Position numbers and translations under genes: made by a program. The notes beneath the pieces were generated by a model. The model was not told where the DNA came from. It did not search any database and saw only the letters and a list, made by a program, of their open reading frames with translations. 64,000 nucleotides of DNA from positions 1,338,501 to 1,402,500 of the forward strand of contig NC_065577.1 in the NCBI RefSeq assembly GCF_937616625.2, in the 5' to 3' direction. Origin of the DNA: Mercurialis annua. Lineage: Eukaryota; Streptophyta; Magnoliopsida; Malpighiales; Euphorbiaceae. Below are positions 23,897 to 35,002 of this stretch, one piece after another. Each line of letters starts with the position of its first letter. Position 1 is the stretch's first letter.

Positions 23897-26800
23897 TTGC
23901 TGGATGATTATTTCAGAAACCCTAATTTTTTGAAGAAATATTCAAGAATGGATCTGACGATGAAGAATCAAACTGCAGTTTTTAATAATCAGAATATGAT
24001 TTGTTTTGATGTACCTACAACAATGAGTTCTCGAGGTGTTTTTAATGATTATGATTCATTAGAAAATGGATATTTGAGCTATCCATTACCACTTTTGGAG
24101 CTTCAAATCGGTCTTATTTTCGTCGTCAGCCATATATTTCATTTCTTTCTCAAGCGATTTGGAATCACATTTTTTGTCTCTTGTCTAATTGTGAGTAAAT
24201 CTTTTATTTTCCTTCTCTTCAATCAATTCTCTAACGAGGAAAGCAAGTTTCTGATACGAGCCGACTTTAGCTCATTAGTTAATTATGTTGCACGGAAACT
24301 TGTCGAACTCTATGTTTCGGCATTTCCGTGAACATTTCTTAAAACTAAAAGTCTATGTTTTATAATCTATATATCATTGTAAAGTATATATTGTTTCCCG
24401 TTTCCTATTTCATTGTTTTCATTTCCGTTCTACATAGTTATGTACCTATGTATGGAAACGGAAACGCCGAAAAATGGCAAAATGATATATATTTTATGAA
24501 TATAAAATTTTGGAATTTTAAGATCGCTGTTTGAAACAAAAATGAAATGCCGAAAAAAAGAAGCCAAAACAGCATATTTTATAAAAATAAGTTATAAATA
24601 GAGTGAGATTTTAGAAGTATTTTTTTAAAATAAAAAAGAAAGTCAGAGTCAAGATGTTTCCGTGTAACATAATTAATGATTTGGCCGTCTTTAATTTTAA
24701 AAATTGTTCACATAATATATATTGCAATTTGGCCCCCTTAAATTTATAAAATCCTGACTCTGTAACTGTTTTATAAAAAGTTTCAGTGTGCTAGAAGCAT
24801 TATTCGAAATGAAAAATGGAACGTTTAAAAGTAGGACTCTAAATTTTTTTTTGTAACATATGTAGCTCATTAGTATAATTAAAGATTCTAATAATATGAA
24901 TTTAATATTTTTCTTTGAAACAGACGGGCATAATTCTTGGTCCTACAGTTCTTGGAAGATACGAATTCATGAAAGAGAAAGTGTTTTTTCCAGGAAGCCA
25001 AGATTTACTTGGTGTAGTAATAATAATTTGTCTACATTTATTCTTATTTTTATCGGCGGTGAAGATGGATGTCGCGATAGTACTAAAATCCGGAAAAAAG
25101 GCGCTAACAATCGGTACATTGATCGTATTGGTTCCGTTTTTTGTCGGTCTATGTTTTATTCATATTATCAAAGTTTATAAATTAGGAAACGAAGAAGAAT
25201 TAAAAGAATTATTTTTCGTTATCCAAACACAATCTCTCACTTTGTTCCCCGTTATCGCGTACCTTCTCGGTCAACTCCGAATCACAAACACGGAACTCGG
25301 ACGCCTTGGACTTTCGTCGGCGTTGGTTGCGGATATAATCGGTATGGTTACAAAAATAACTACAACTTTCATGAGAGACTCGAAAAACGGATTCAATCGA
25401 CGAGATTTGATATGTATTCTCATATTTTTGCTCGTGGCGCTTCTCGTTTTTCGGCCAATTATGCGATGGATTGTTAACAATACCCCTTCAGGAATGCCTG
25501 TGGACAGTACATACATTGGCATAATTGTGCCACTTGTGTTCCTGTCAGGATTTTACTTTCACACAATTCATCAAGGCGGATTTTTGGGTCCGATTATTCT
25601 AGGGTTTACCGTACCGGCCGGTCCGCCGTTAGGGTCGGCTTTGATTGATAAATTTGAAGCTATGACATTTGGAATTTTGTTACCAATTCATTATGCTACA
25701 GCAATGATGAGGGTTGATTTTCTGGTTATTTTGCCTGAATTGGCTACATTGAAATATTTTATTGCTGCGGTAATTGTTATTTTTGTGGTCAAATTAGCGG
25801 TTAGTTTGATATCTGGATTGTTCTTCAATATTCGGTTGGTTGATGCTATTGCATTTGCTTGCATTATGAGTACTAAAGGAGTTCTTGAGCTAACAACTTA
25901 TGTTGCACTTAAAGATACTGAGGTAATTAATAATAAAACTCTATCTTAACAATTTATTTGGAGTATTTTTGTGTGTGCAAAAATCGAACAAAATCAAATA
26001 ATCAGAATCCCGAACTAATATAGTTCAGTTTGGTTTGATATTATAAATAAATAAAAATTTCTAATTCGGCTATGTTTTAGACATATGAATTTCTGTTAAA
26101 TTTTAGTACAAAGCGGATTGAAGAATCAAAACGAACTAAAAATATAAGTCGATTTAGTTTGATTTGAAAAAATTATATTATTTTAAATTTTGTTCGATTT
26201 TGAAAATATGAAACACAATTTAAGTTTGGTTTGGTTTGGTTCAATTTGATAAAAATATTGAATATAATCATGATAAAAAAATTTGAATTGCAGAGAATTC
26301 GAGATGAAATTTTCGCCATTGGAGCTCTTTGCATACTATTGAACTCAACAATTATTCCAATTGTTGTCAAATTCTTCTATGACCCTTTAGGAAGAAATTC
26401 AGGCTATCAAGCAAGAAACATTGCAAGTTTAAAACCCGAATCGGAGCTCCGAATTCTTTCATGTATTCATAGAAATGACAACATAGCTTCAGCAATCAGA
26501 ATGCTAAAAATTATATATCCAACAAAAGAAAGTCCTCTAAGGGTTTACGTTCTTCGTCTAATCGAACTCATCGGTAAAGCTACGCCGACTTTCTTGACTC
26601 ACACGAAAGATAAGCCAGTTTCTACTTCGGATCCATGCTCGCAAAATGTCATCATTTCTTTCGATCATTACGAGCAGAGCAATCAGAATTCGGTATCGGT
26701 GCATAACTTTACGGCCATATCACCCGCGGTTTTAATGAGCGACGATATATGTACACTTGCTCTTAAAAAATTAACATCTCTCATTCTCGTCCCACTTCAC

Positions 26801-27436
26801 AGAAAATGGTCTATTCATGGAGTAGTTGAATCTGACGACCGTTTGATTAGGGCTGTAACTCGGGGTGTTCTTGAAAAATCCCCGTGTTCCGTTGGGATCT
26901 TTTTCGATAGAATGAAACATAATTACAATTATTCACCGGCGAAAACGCCAGAAAGGATGTTTGTTTCGCTATGTATGATCTACTTAGGAGGCAATGATGA
27001 TCGCGAGGCTTTGACATTAGCGAAACGAATGGCGAGGAATGCGTTTGCAAGTTTAACAATCATTCATATTGTTTCGGATAATGAGGAGACTAATACTAAC
27101 GCGTTTGATTTCGACGAGAGAGTGCTGAATGCTAGGGTTTTGGATGATGTGAAGAAATGTGGTTTAGGTAATGAATTATCAGTGGTATACACAATGTATC
27201 CGGTGAAAGATGGAGCGGGAACTGCGTTACTTGTCAATTCCTTGGTGAATGATTTTGATCTTTTTATAGTTGGAAGAAGATATGGAATCGAATGTAAGCA
27301 AACGGTAGGATTATCACAATGGAGCGAAATTCCGGAACTCGGAATCATCGGAGATCTTCTTGCCTCTAAGGATCTTAATTCTGAAGCTTCTGTTTTGGTA
27401 GTGCAACAACAAAAACATATCAGAAGACTACATTAA
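23897..27436 (+). CDS. CHX: Cation/H+ antiporter, CHX family (CPA2)
   Basis: Three exons, 23897-24190, 24924-25922 and 26294-27436, join in frame to 811 residues, the normal CHX length. Introns start GTGAGT and GTAATT and end CAG. Exon 1 supplies the N-terminus and first membrane helix (PLPLLELQIGLIFVVSHIFH). Exon 2 gives about ten more helices of the Na+/H+ exchanger domain, with LGPTVLGR, the helix containing SSALVADIIGM, and MSTKGVLELTTYVALKD near residue 420. Exon 3 is the long hydrophilic cytosolic tail with two UspA-like halves (ESELRILSCIHR near 450; RMFVSLCMIYLGGNDDREA near 650; DLFIVGRR near 760). The family moves K+ or other monovalent cations against protons in plasma or endosomal membranes, often in pollen; the substrate here is not deducible. 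The start is ambiguous: MDLTMKN at 23948, 17 residues further in, is equally likely. Intron 2 holds a TTTGGTTTGGTT-rich transposon fragment (25970-26260). Confidence 0.93.
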
Positions 27437-28999
27437 CAACATTATCAATACTTTTACTTTGATACATGTTGATGATGCACGGAAACGGAAATAGCCAAAC
27501 GGAAAATGCAGTTCCGAAGTTTTCGAGATTCAAAAGTGTTTCATAAAATCAAACACGATACCTCGAAATCTAGAACCTGATAAATTTTTGTGCAACATAT
27601 ATTACGATCATTAGATTCATTAGTATAGGAAATATTTATGTAAGGTTTTCGTGTTGTGCGCATGAGGTTATTGTATCCGTCCGATGCAAAATCGAGACTG
27701 GATTAGTTATTATTTTTAATTATTTAAAAAATCTATATATTTCGAGATTCTACATATGGTAGAAAAACTTGATTTACAATGACGGAGATATTATATTTGA
27801 ATTTGAGAATATCAAATTTTAATTTTATTTAATTATTTTACACACCGCAAAAATTCTCAACCTGCTTATCAGAAGGCATAGGATTTGATAAACTGAGAAA
27901 TAATTATTTAACTAGTTATATAAAATTAATATCCTATTTATGATATTTATTATCTTTTTATAAATACATTCAGCTCCATTTAAAAAATAAAATAATGTAT
28001 AGGATAACCATTAACTAGTTTGCATATCTCTACAGTCATGTCTAATTGTACTATTTTATTATTTTGTATAAATTGTAATTTTAAATTTTAATTTAATCGA
28101 CTGAAAAAAAATATTAACCATGATATACATATTAAACTCGAATAAAGGATAAATCTGACTTCTAAACTTATGACTCGGGCTCAAATAACTCATTTTTAAC
28201 CATTTTAATCAATTTAGGACAATATTTATTATTTTCCTCAATTGGAAACAATAATTTCTAAATTTAGGTGCTCTTAGGATAAATTAGATTATTTTACTCC
28301 CTGAACTTGTTCAAATTGTTACAAAAGTTCAAATTGTTACAATTTTATCCTTAATCCAAAAATCAAATGTATTGTCTATAATTGACTAAATACCTAAAAA
28401 CAATTTATTTGATTTCAAGTTACAAGTTGAGGAATTTAGATTGATCCTCTACCGATTAAATTCTGAGGAATTAGATTGATCCTCTACCAATTAAATTCTG
28501 ACTCTTCACTGATCAATTTCATTCTGACATTTTCATAGGTTGGGCTCGAATCAAAACAATCAGTCCTTTTTATTTTTAAATAGCCCAATTCCGGCCCGAA
28601 CTTCATTTTTGTTATTCAAATCCGGCCCTTGACGCTATTTTTGTGGACTTGGACCTACATGTAAAATTAATAAAAATAAAAATCCAAAATTGCCATAAAA
28701 TAGCGGACTTTTTTAAAATTTGGGCTCGAGGCGGGTTTGAAATCAAAAATCAATATTCAAATCCGACTAAGAGTACGGGCTTGGGGGCGCCGGGCGGATA
28801 CCAATATCCATAAACATGTCTAATCCCAGAGTGTTTATCCCATGCAACTGTTGTGCCACGTCATTTTTACATCAAGCCAATGAATATTTGCGATAGTTTT
28901 AATTATTACTTATTTTTTTATCATTCAATTTTCCACATGGCTAACGCACAATTGGTTTGTTTCACGAATGACATGACGCAACGGTTGTGGGCAAATTTT
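27437..28999. other. Intergenic DNA between CHX and DUF760 genes
   Basis: No gene. Contents are AT-rich sequence, a direct repeat of about 35 bp (units GAGGAATTTAGATTGATCCT at 28432 and a near copy at 28467), and a GC-richer block at 28530-28800 (GGCCCGAACTTC, GGGCTTGGGGGCGCCGGGCG) that resembles the end of a degraded DNA transposon. Confidence 0.5.
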
Positions 29000-29008
29000 T
29001 TTCCTAAT

Positions 29009-29423
29009 GGCCTAATTACTCAAAAACCTCCACCTTTAAACTATTTTTCAATTGTACCCTTACGTTAAAAAACTCTCTCAAAACCTTCCCACCTTTTAAA
29101 TTCCATTCCAATTGCACCATGACGTAGGATAATTCTCTCAAAATCCCACCACCTTTAGATTTTTTTCAATCGTTTCCTAAATTAGAATTTTTTATGGTTT
29201 TGATTTTAAAAAGTTATTGGATATAATTTTAAAAATATGATTTTTTACATTATTAATAATATTAGTGGTTAATTAGAATATATATTAAAAATGAAAGATT
29301 ATAATACTTTGAAATGTAATTGAAAAATAATCTAAAGGTGGAGGAAATCTGAGAGAATTTTTCTACGTCAGGATGCAATTAAAAGAAAAATTAAAGATAG
29401 ACGGCTTTTGAGTATATTGAGCC
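29009..29423. mobile_element. Mutator-type MITE with perfect 9-bp TSD, copy 2
   Basis: Same family as 16766-17202. The ends GGCCTAATTACTCAAAAACC and (reverse complement) GGCTCAATATACTCAAAAGCC are flanked by the perfect duplication TTTCCTAAT (29000-29008 and 29424-29432). It sits about 80 bp upstream of the TATA box of the DUF760 gene and so forms part of its upstream region. Confidence 0.92.
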
Positions 29424-29504
29424 TTTCCTAATCCCATTACATCTTTGATTTTATTTTCTCTTTTTTTTCCTAATATTTTATTTTTATTGTGGCTTAGCAT
29501 AGCT

Positions 29505-29511
29505 TATAAAG
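29505..29511 (+). promoter_or_regulatory. Candidate TATA box of the DUF760 gene
   Basis: TATAAAG lies 76 bp before the start codon, followed by a GA-rich leader (29540-29570). The spacing would put the transcript start near 29536. Confidence 0.5.
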
Positions 29512-29586
29512 GACTCAAAAAAATAACAAAAAAAATTAACAAAAGAGAAGAGAAGAAGAAGAGAAAGATTTGAGTGTTGCTTTTTA

Positions 29587-32500
29587 ATGGCAACCTTTGC
29601 TTCTCTTCTCTCTTCTTCTCTTCCTCTTCCTCATCAACTCCGACGACCTAACCACCGTAGCTCCGCCGCCTCTTTTTCACTATCCTTCCCTTTCTCTCCG
29701 CTTTCTTCTGTCACTATTACCTCAAAAAACCTCAGAAGACCCGCCACTCAAACCCTAATTGTTGCCTGTTCCGGTAATTCTGCTGATTTTTTGTCTAATT
29801 GGAATTCTGGATCTTCCTCTGATAAGGTTTGTGTATTTAATCTTATATTTTTTTCTCAATTGAAATCGAGTAAATTTAATTATCTGATTGCTGTTGTTCT
29901 ATACTTATTGAGAAGCTCATTTTGTTTTGTGAGCTTGTGCTGTATTATAAATTTTTATTTGAATGGTTGAGCTTACCTGTTGAAAAATTTGAACCTTAAT
30001 TCCCGAAAATATAAATAATATTATTGGGAGGTCTGTACTATGCCAGTATGACAGAGTTGTGTAGGGTGTGCAATTTGGTTTTTGGTTTGGTTCGGAAGCG
30101 ATTTTATCTGATTGGTTTTGGAAGGAAACAAAACCAAATCGGATTGGAGACGTAAACTCCTTTTTGTTGTTGTTGCTATAGCTCAGCAAATTGACTGAAT
30201 TGTACAATACCAATTTGAAGAGATGGTTGTAGTATAAATAATTGTCCTTTGTCAAAACTTAAGGGATTCGTTCACTATTAGCAGTCACTAAAGCAAAGAA
30301 TGTGTAGTAATCAATAAGTGAGAGTTATTTACGTGGAAGAAAGATTTTTGTATGATTCTAATCGTAAATTGCTAAATGAGCTCTTTTAAAAATATGGTGT
30401 TGCAGCATTATAGAAAACAGTCTATCGCTTAGTCGAAAGATAAGCTTAGTTTTGCTTACTATTGCATTCTCTCTTAATTTGGATTTTTCAGGTTCAAACT
30501 TCAAAGTTTCTACATTGTTTGTGCATGTTTGCATGTGTTTTTGTATCTTGTTGACTGTTGAGAGAAATAAATTATGTAGTATCTTGTACTTGTTTGTTAC
30601 TTTTACTAACAAATTAGGTCTATTGGTTATGCCGTTACATGGGAAGCCAGTTATCCCCGAGTAGGAATATTTTTGTTTTGCCTTTCATAATTGCCATTCA
30701 ATTTTATTATATAGTTTTTTCTTATATAAATTCTATGTGTTTGTACTTTCAGAAATCATTTCTCTCGGATTTGATACAAGAGATAGAACCATTAGATGTG
30801 AGCCTCATTCAGAGAGATGTTCCACCTACTACCCTGGATGCTATGAAGAGGACTATCTCTGGCATGCTGGGCTTACTTCCATCTGATCGATTTAAAGTCT
30901 TTATTGAGGCTTTGTGGGATCCTCTCTCCAAGTTATTAATATCTTCAATGATGACTGGGTATGATCTTTTGCCTTATTTTTTAGTTTTACTTATTTTAAG
31001 GTCCCTTGAAGATGAATCAACAGATTGATATCATATAATGATAACTTTTTTGGGCCATTAACTGTTTTTGTGATTTATCTGATAGAGCGATGAGACTTTT
31101 ATAGTTGAAAAAAGCAGCCTTTCTCCTCTCTTATTAATTCCAAAGCAGAGACCTTAGTTCTGCTATTCTTATTTGACTCGTACTTGCTTAATTGCTAGAT
31201 ATGTTAAACTTTTTTCAAGAGTGGCTCTGTGGTCATGACTCGTATTTTAAAAATTATGACCTTATACAATATACGTTATTTACGAAGTAACTATCTTGAA
31301 TTATAGGTATACATTGCGGAATGCTGAGTATAGGCTTTGCCTTGAAAGAAACCTTGATGTATATGATGGAACTATAGAAAGTCAAACACCAGGAAATTCG
31401 AATCTTGATTTGCATGGGGAAGAAGTAGACAGTGCAAAAACAAATCACTATAACGGAAAAAATGACAATTTTGAAAGAATTGCCGAAAACTTGTCTGATA
31501 ACGCTGGTATGGAAGGCCTTGGTGAAATGTCTCCTGAAGCTCAACAATTTATCCTTCACTTGCAGTCTCGTTTGGCTTCTGTGAAAAAGGTATGTATTTA
31601 TATATATGCTCTAGGAAAGTAATTTGATCAATAAACAAGTCAGAGTATTGGTTTTATATTTTTTTTGGAATTTAGTTGATAGCTTAGTATAAAACCATTA
31701 TTAGCTTGGTTGGAACTAGTGCCATATCTTTTTCTGCATGCCAAAATCTACATATATGTTAGTTAGAATTAGATTTTTTAAAGTGGTGATTTTTATTTTT
31801 ATATCTGCAGGATTCCGGGATCAAGTACATCTGCTAATTACTTGTATATAATAACTATAAACCCATCTTTTTTGCCCATCTGTTAGAAATCCATTTATGA
31901 GGCAGAATGTATACTAATATTTTCTTTATTGTTGAAGGAACTCCATGAAGTCAAGAGAAAAAGTGATGCTCTTCAAATGCAACAGTTTGTTGGTGAAGAA
32001 AAGAATGATTTGTTGGACTACTTAAGATCTCTGCAACCAGAAAAGGTTATATTTAGTCTGTAATTTACTCTAAATGTTTTTTTCACATGCTCTTGTGCTG
32101 AAGTTTTTGTCCGTGGTTTAAAGTAGCAAAACATGTTTGTAGTGGTACCAATGATCCCTTCAAAGTGACTTGTGCTCTTCTGTTCTTCAATATTTAGAGA
32201 CTAATTTATTTTGGTCATAATTTTGTGATATTTAAGGGTTAGATATGGAATCTAATTTTACCGTTGTTCCTGTTTAATCATCATTCTGAGTTCAGGTCAA
32301 AATTGCTGTTTTTCTTGAATTTTGAGAAGTCAATTGTTTCCTCCTTTATACTTTAGTTCCGTTTAACAGAAACCCTCCATTGGAGGTTTTGAAACAGTGA
32401 GGAAATTTTGATACCTAAAATTTTGGGAAGAAAATAATGATTTTAAAATTCAGGGGGAATATTGGATTACACATAGTTTCGCGGGCGATAGTAATTTTCT

Positions 32501-33440
32501 CTAGTGAAGTATTATCAGCTTGTTGGAACATGTCACTATACAAGCAATTTTACTTTTTACTCAATTTTGTTTACCTCTTATTATAGCTTATCATATTTTT
32601 GCTCTTTTTCTTTTATATTTCATTTTGTATTACTTTGATTCCCCTCTTGTTTAGCCAGTCTGTCTCCCTCATTTTAAAAATATACTTCTCTGACTAATGT
32701 AGTTGTAACATGAACAGGTAGCCGAGTTATCAGAACCTACATCTCCAGAATTGAAAGAAGTAATCCACTCTGTAGTCCACGGTCTCCTTGCAACTCTTTC
32801 TCCTAGGATGCATTCCAAAGCTCCACCTCAATCGGAGAACTCATCAGGCGGGACTCGAAATATTGGAAATGAAGATTGCGCTGAACTTCTTGAGAACACG
32901 CTCCATTTTCAGCCGCTGATTTCTTTGACGAGGGATTATCTGGCACGTCTACTCTTCTGGTTAGGCCTTCGTTCCCCTTGCTTTTGTTCCTTTTTATGTA
33001 CTTAGTTAGCATATTGGTTTATGAGTAAAGGTTCATTTTGTCCCTCCAAACTTGAGACAAAAGATTAAAAGAGTTCAAGTTTGTGGTTTTGGACAAGAAC
33101 ACCCACAACTTGTCAATTTTCTGTCATTTTACACCTTTGACCGTCAAGAATGACGTCAAATTGACATCAACTTAGGGTGTAAAATGACCTAAAATTGACA
33201 AGCAGCTATAGATTTGGACTTTTTTGTTCGAAGTTAGAGGGGTAAAGTGAACCTTTGTTGTTTAATTTATATTAAGATTGTAACGATTGTTTTGCCCTTT
33301 CTGCTGTCTGTTTCTTATTAAGGTGTATGCTTTTGGGACACTACCTACGAGGTCTTGAGTATCGGATGGAGCTGAGGGAACTATTATCCTTAACAAGCAA
33401 CGAGGAATACGATGGCTGTGGAGATGAAAAAGTTGCTTAA
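29587..33440 (+). CDS. DUF760 chloroplast protein (UV-B-induced protein At3g17800-like)
   Basis: Six exons join in frame to 398 residues: 29587-29826, 30753-30958, 31307-31589, 31938-32045, 32718-32959 and 33323-33440. All introns are GT-AG. The N-terminus (residues 1-60) is rich in Ser, Pro, Leu and Arg with almost no acidic residues, typical of a chloroplast transit peptide. The DUF760 family region runs from exon 2 (SFLSDLIQEIEPLDVSLIQR, TTLDAMKRTISGMLGLLPS) through MSPEAQQFILHLQSRL to exons 5-6 (SPELKEVIHSVVHGLLATL, DYLARLLFWCMLLGHYLRG, LEYRMELRELLSL). The family is plastid-located with no established biochemical role; one Arabidopsis member is annotated as UV-B-induced. Intron 5 carries a small MITE (33027-33256) and intron 1 a transposon-like scrap (30057-30130). 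Confidence 0.92.
33027..33256. mobile_element. Small TIR MITE in intron 5 of the DUF760 gene
   Basis: The left end AAAGGTTCATTTTGTCCCTC and the right end (reverse complement AAAGGTTCACTTTACCCCTC) form inverted repeats of about 28 bp. The interior has a second inverted pair (CATTTTACACC / GGTGTAAAATG). No target duplication was fixed. Confidence 0.7.
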
Positions 33441-35002
33441 GGCTAAAGGTATCCGACTTAAAATGCTTCCATCAGTACATAGAAGTAATTGGATGTGTAT
33501 ACAGATGATGTTTTTCAACAAGACGATGCTTGAAGAGAGATTCTTAATTATTTATTTGCGGTTGGATAGGTTATTTGTGTGTAAAAGATTACTTCTCACG
33601 TTTGTTGTAAGAATACTTCAAATGTGGCTTTTATTGTTTAATACTAATTATTAAAGAAAAAGAGAGACTAGTATGTGCTGGCAGTGTAATCTAGTTGAGT
33701 TGACATGTGAATATTTATAAGATAACGAAGAAGTCGAGTAGAGTTCGAGTTTTAACTGTCTAATTAGGGTTGTAAACGAATCTAATCGAGTTGAGGTGTT
33801 CATGATCTGATGTTCCATGTTCAGCTCGTTACATGAATAAGGTATTCGTGTTTGGCTCGAGCTCGGTTCGAGTGGATATTGGTAGTTTATGTTCAGTTTG
33901 AGCCCAACTGATGTTCGTTTTATATGAAAAATGAGCCGAGTTTGAGCTGATCCAATTAAGTGTCAAATTTGCGAGCTCTCGAGCTTGCTCATTTAAATGC
34001 TAAACAAAACAACTTCCTGCTTACTCATTTAAGTGCTAAACAAACCGAGCTCGGCTTGTTTAGCACTTAATGAATGAATTCGAATAAAACTTGTTTAACA
34101 TCGAATACAAATCAAATTCAATTAAAGCTCGTCTTGTTTAGCACTTAAATGAGTGACTTCGAATAAAATTTCTTTAACATCCAATACAAATCAAAATTAG
34201 TTAAAAATTCATCATTTAACTTGCATATGAGTCACCTCACGAGCTCGTTTACAAGCCATTCGTGAACATAAACTAGCCGGATCTCCTTAGGTTCAAGTTC
34301 AATTCGTTATAATTAATGGCTATAATCTAAATTTGTTCATTTTGTACTAATGAATGAGTTTGAACTAAGCTTTTATCGAGCCGAGCGGCTCAGTTCATTT
34401 TAAGCGCTAATTTTTAATGAGTTAGTTCATGCTAAGCCTTAGTTTTAATGAGTTTGAGGTGGGTCTTGTAAAATGAAACTTGATTGAGTTCAATTGTGGT
34501 CCGGGAGCTTCCTCACTCCAGCAAGCAGGACGAGATAACCATTTTTATCAGTAATGGACTTTCTTGAATTTGCTTATGCCCCTTAAATGTCTTTTCATAG
34601 ATTCTTAGGTTAATCTAAGCAACAAAAAAAACGGATTTACGTCAGGATAACCCTTCTTTGAAACATTTTAATAGTGCTTTCAAATCGGAATCTATAAATC
34701 AGAGCACGTGGGCCAGTCTTTTTATCTTTAAATTTCGTAAACGACATTTGATATCGATATTAAAGTAGAATCGTAAGTCCCGACCTTGGGACTGGGACAT
34801 GGGAGACGAAAATAAGCCTTCGCTGGGGGTTTTAGTTTTCAATTTTTGATCGAAATTATTATTAATTTTTTCACTCATTTGATTACACCCTATGTGTTGT
34901 GTCTACTGATCTCCCTTCATCTGCTTTGCTTCAAAGACTGAAACTGTTCAACAATTTTCACAAAGAACCCATCAATTTGATGAACATATATAAGCTAACA
35001 TA
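33441..35002. other. Intergenic DNA with GAGCTCG-rich repeat
   Basis: Positions 33770-34460 are a degraded repeat rich in GAGCTCG, GTTCGAG and GCTCGTT, starting GGGTTGTAAACGAATC. It contains a diverged tandem duplication around 34020-34200 (units sharing TTGTTTAGCACTTAA and ATACAAATCAAA). It looks like an old hAT-type element. The rest is the PPR gene's upstream region. Confidence 0.5.
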
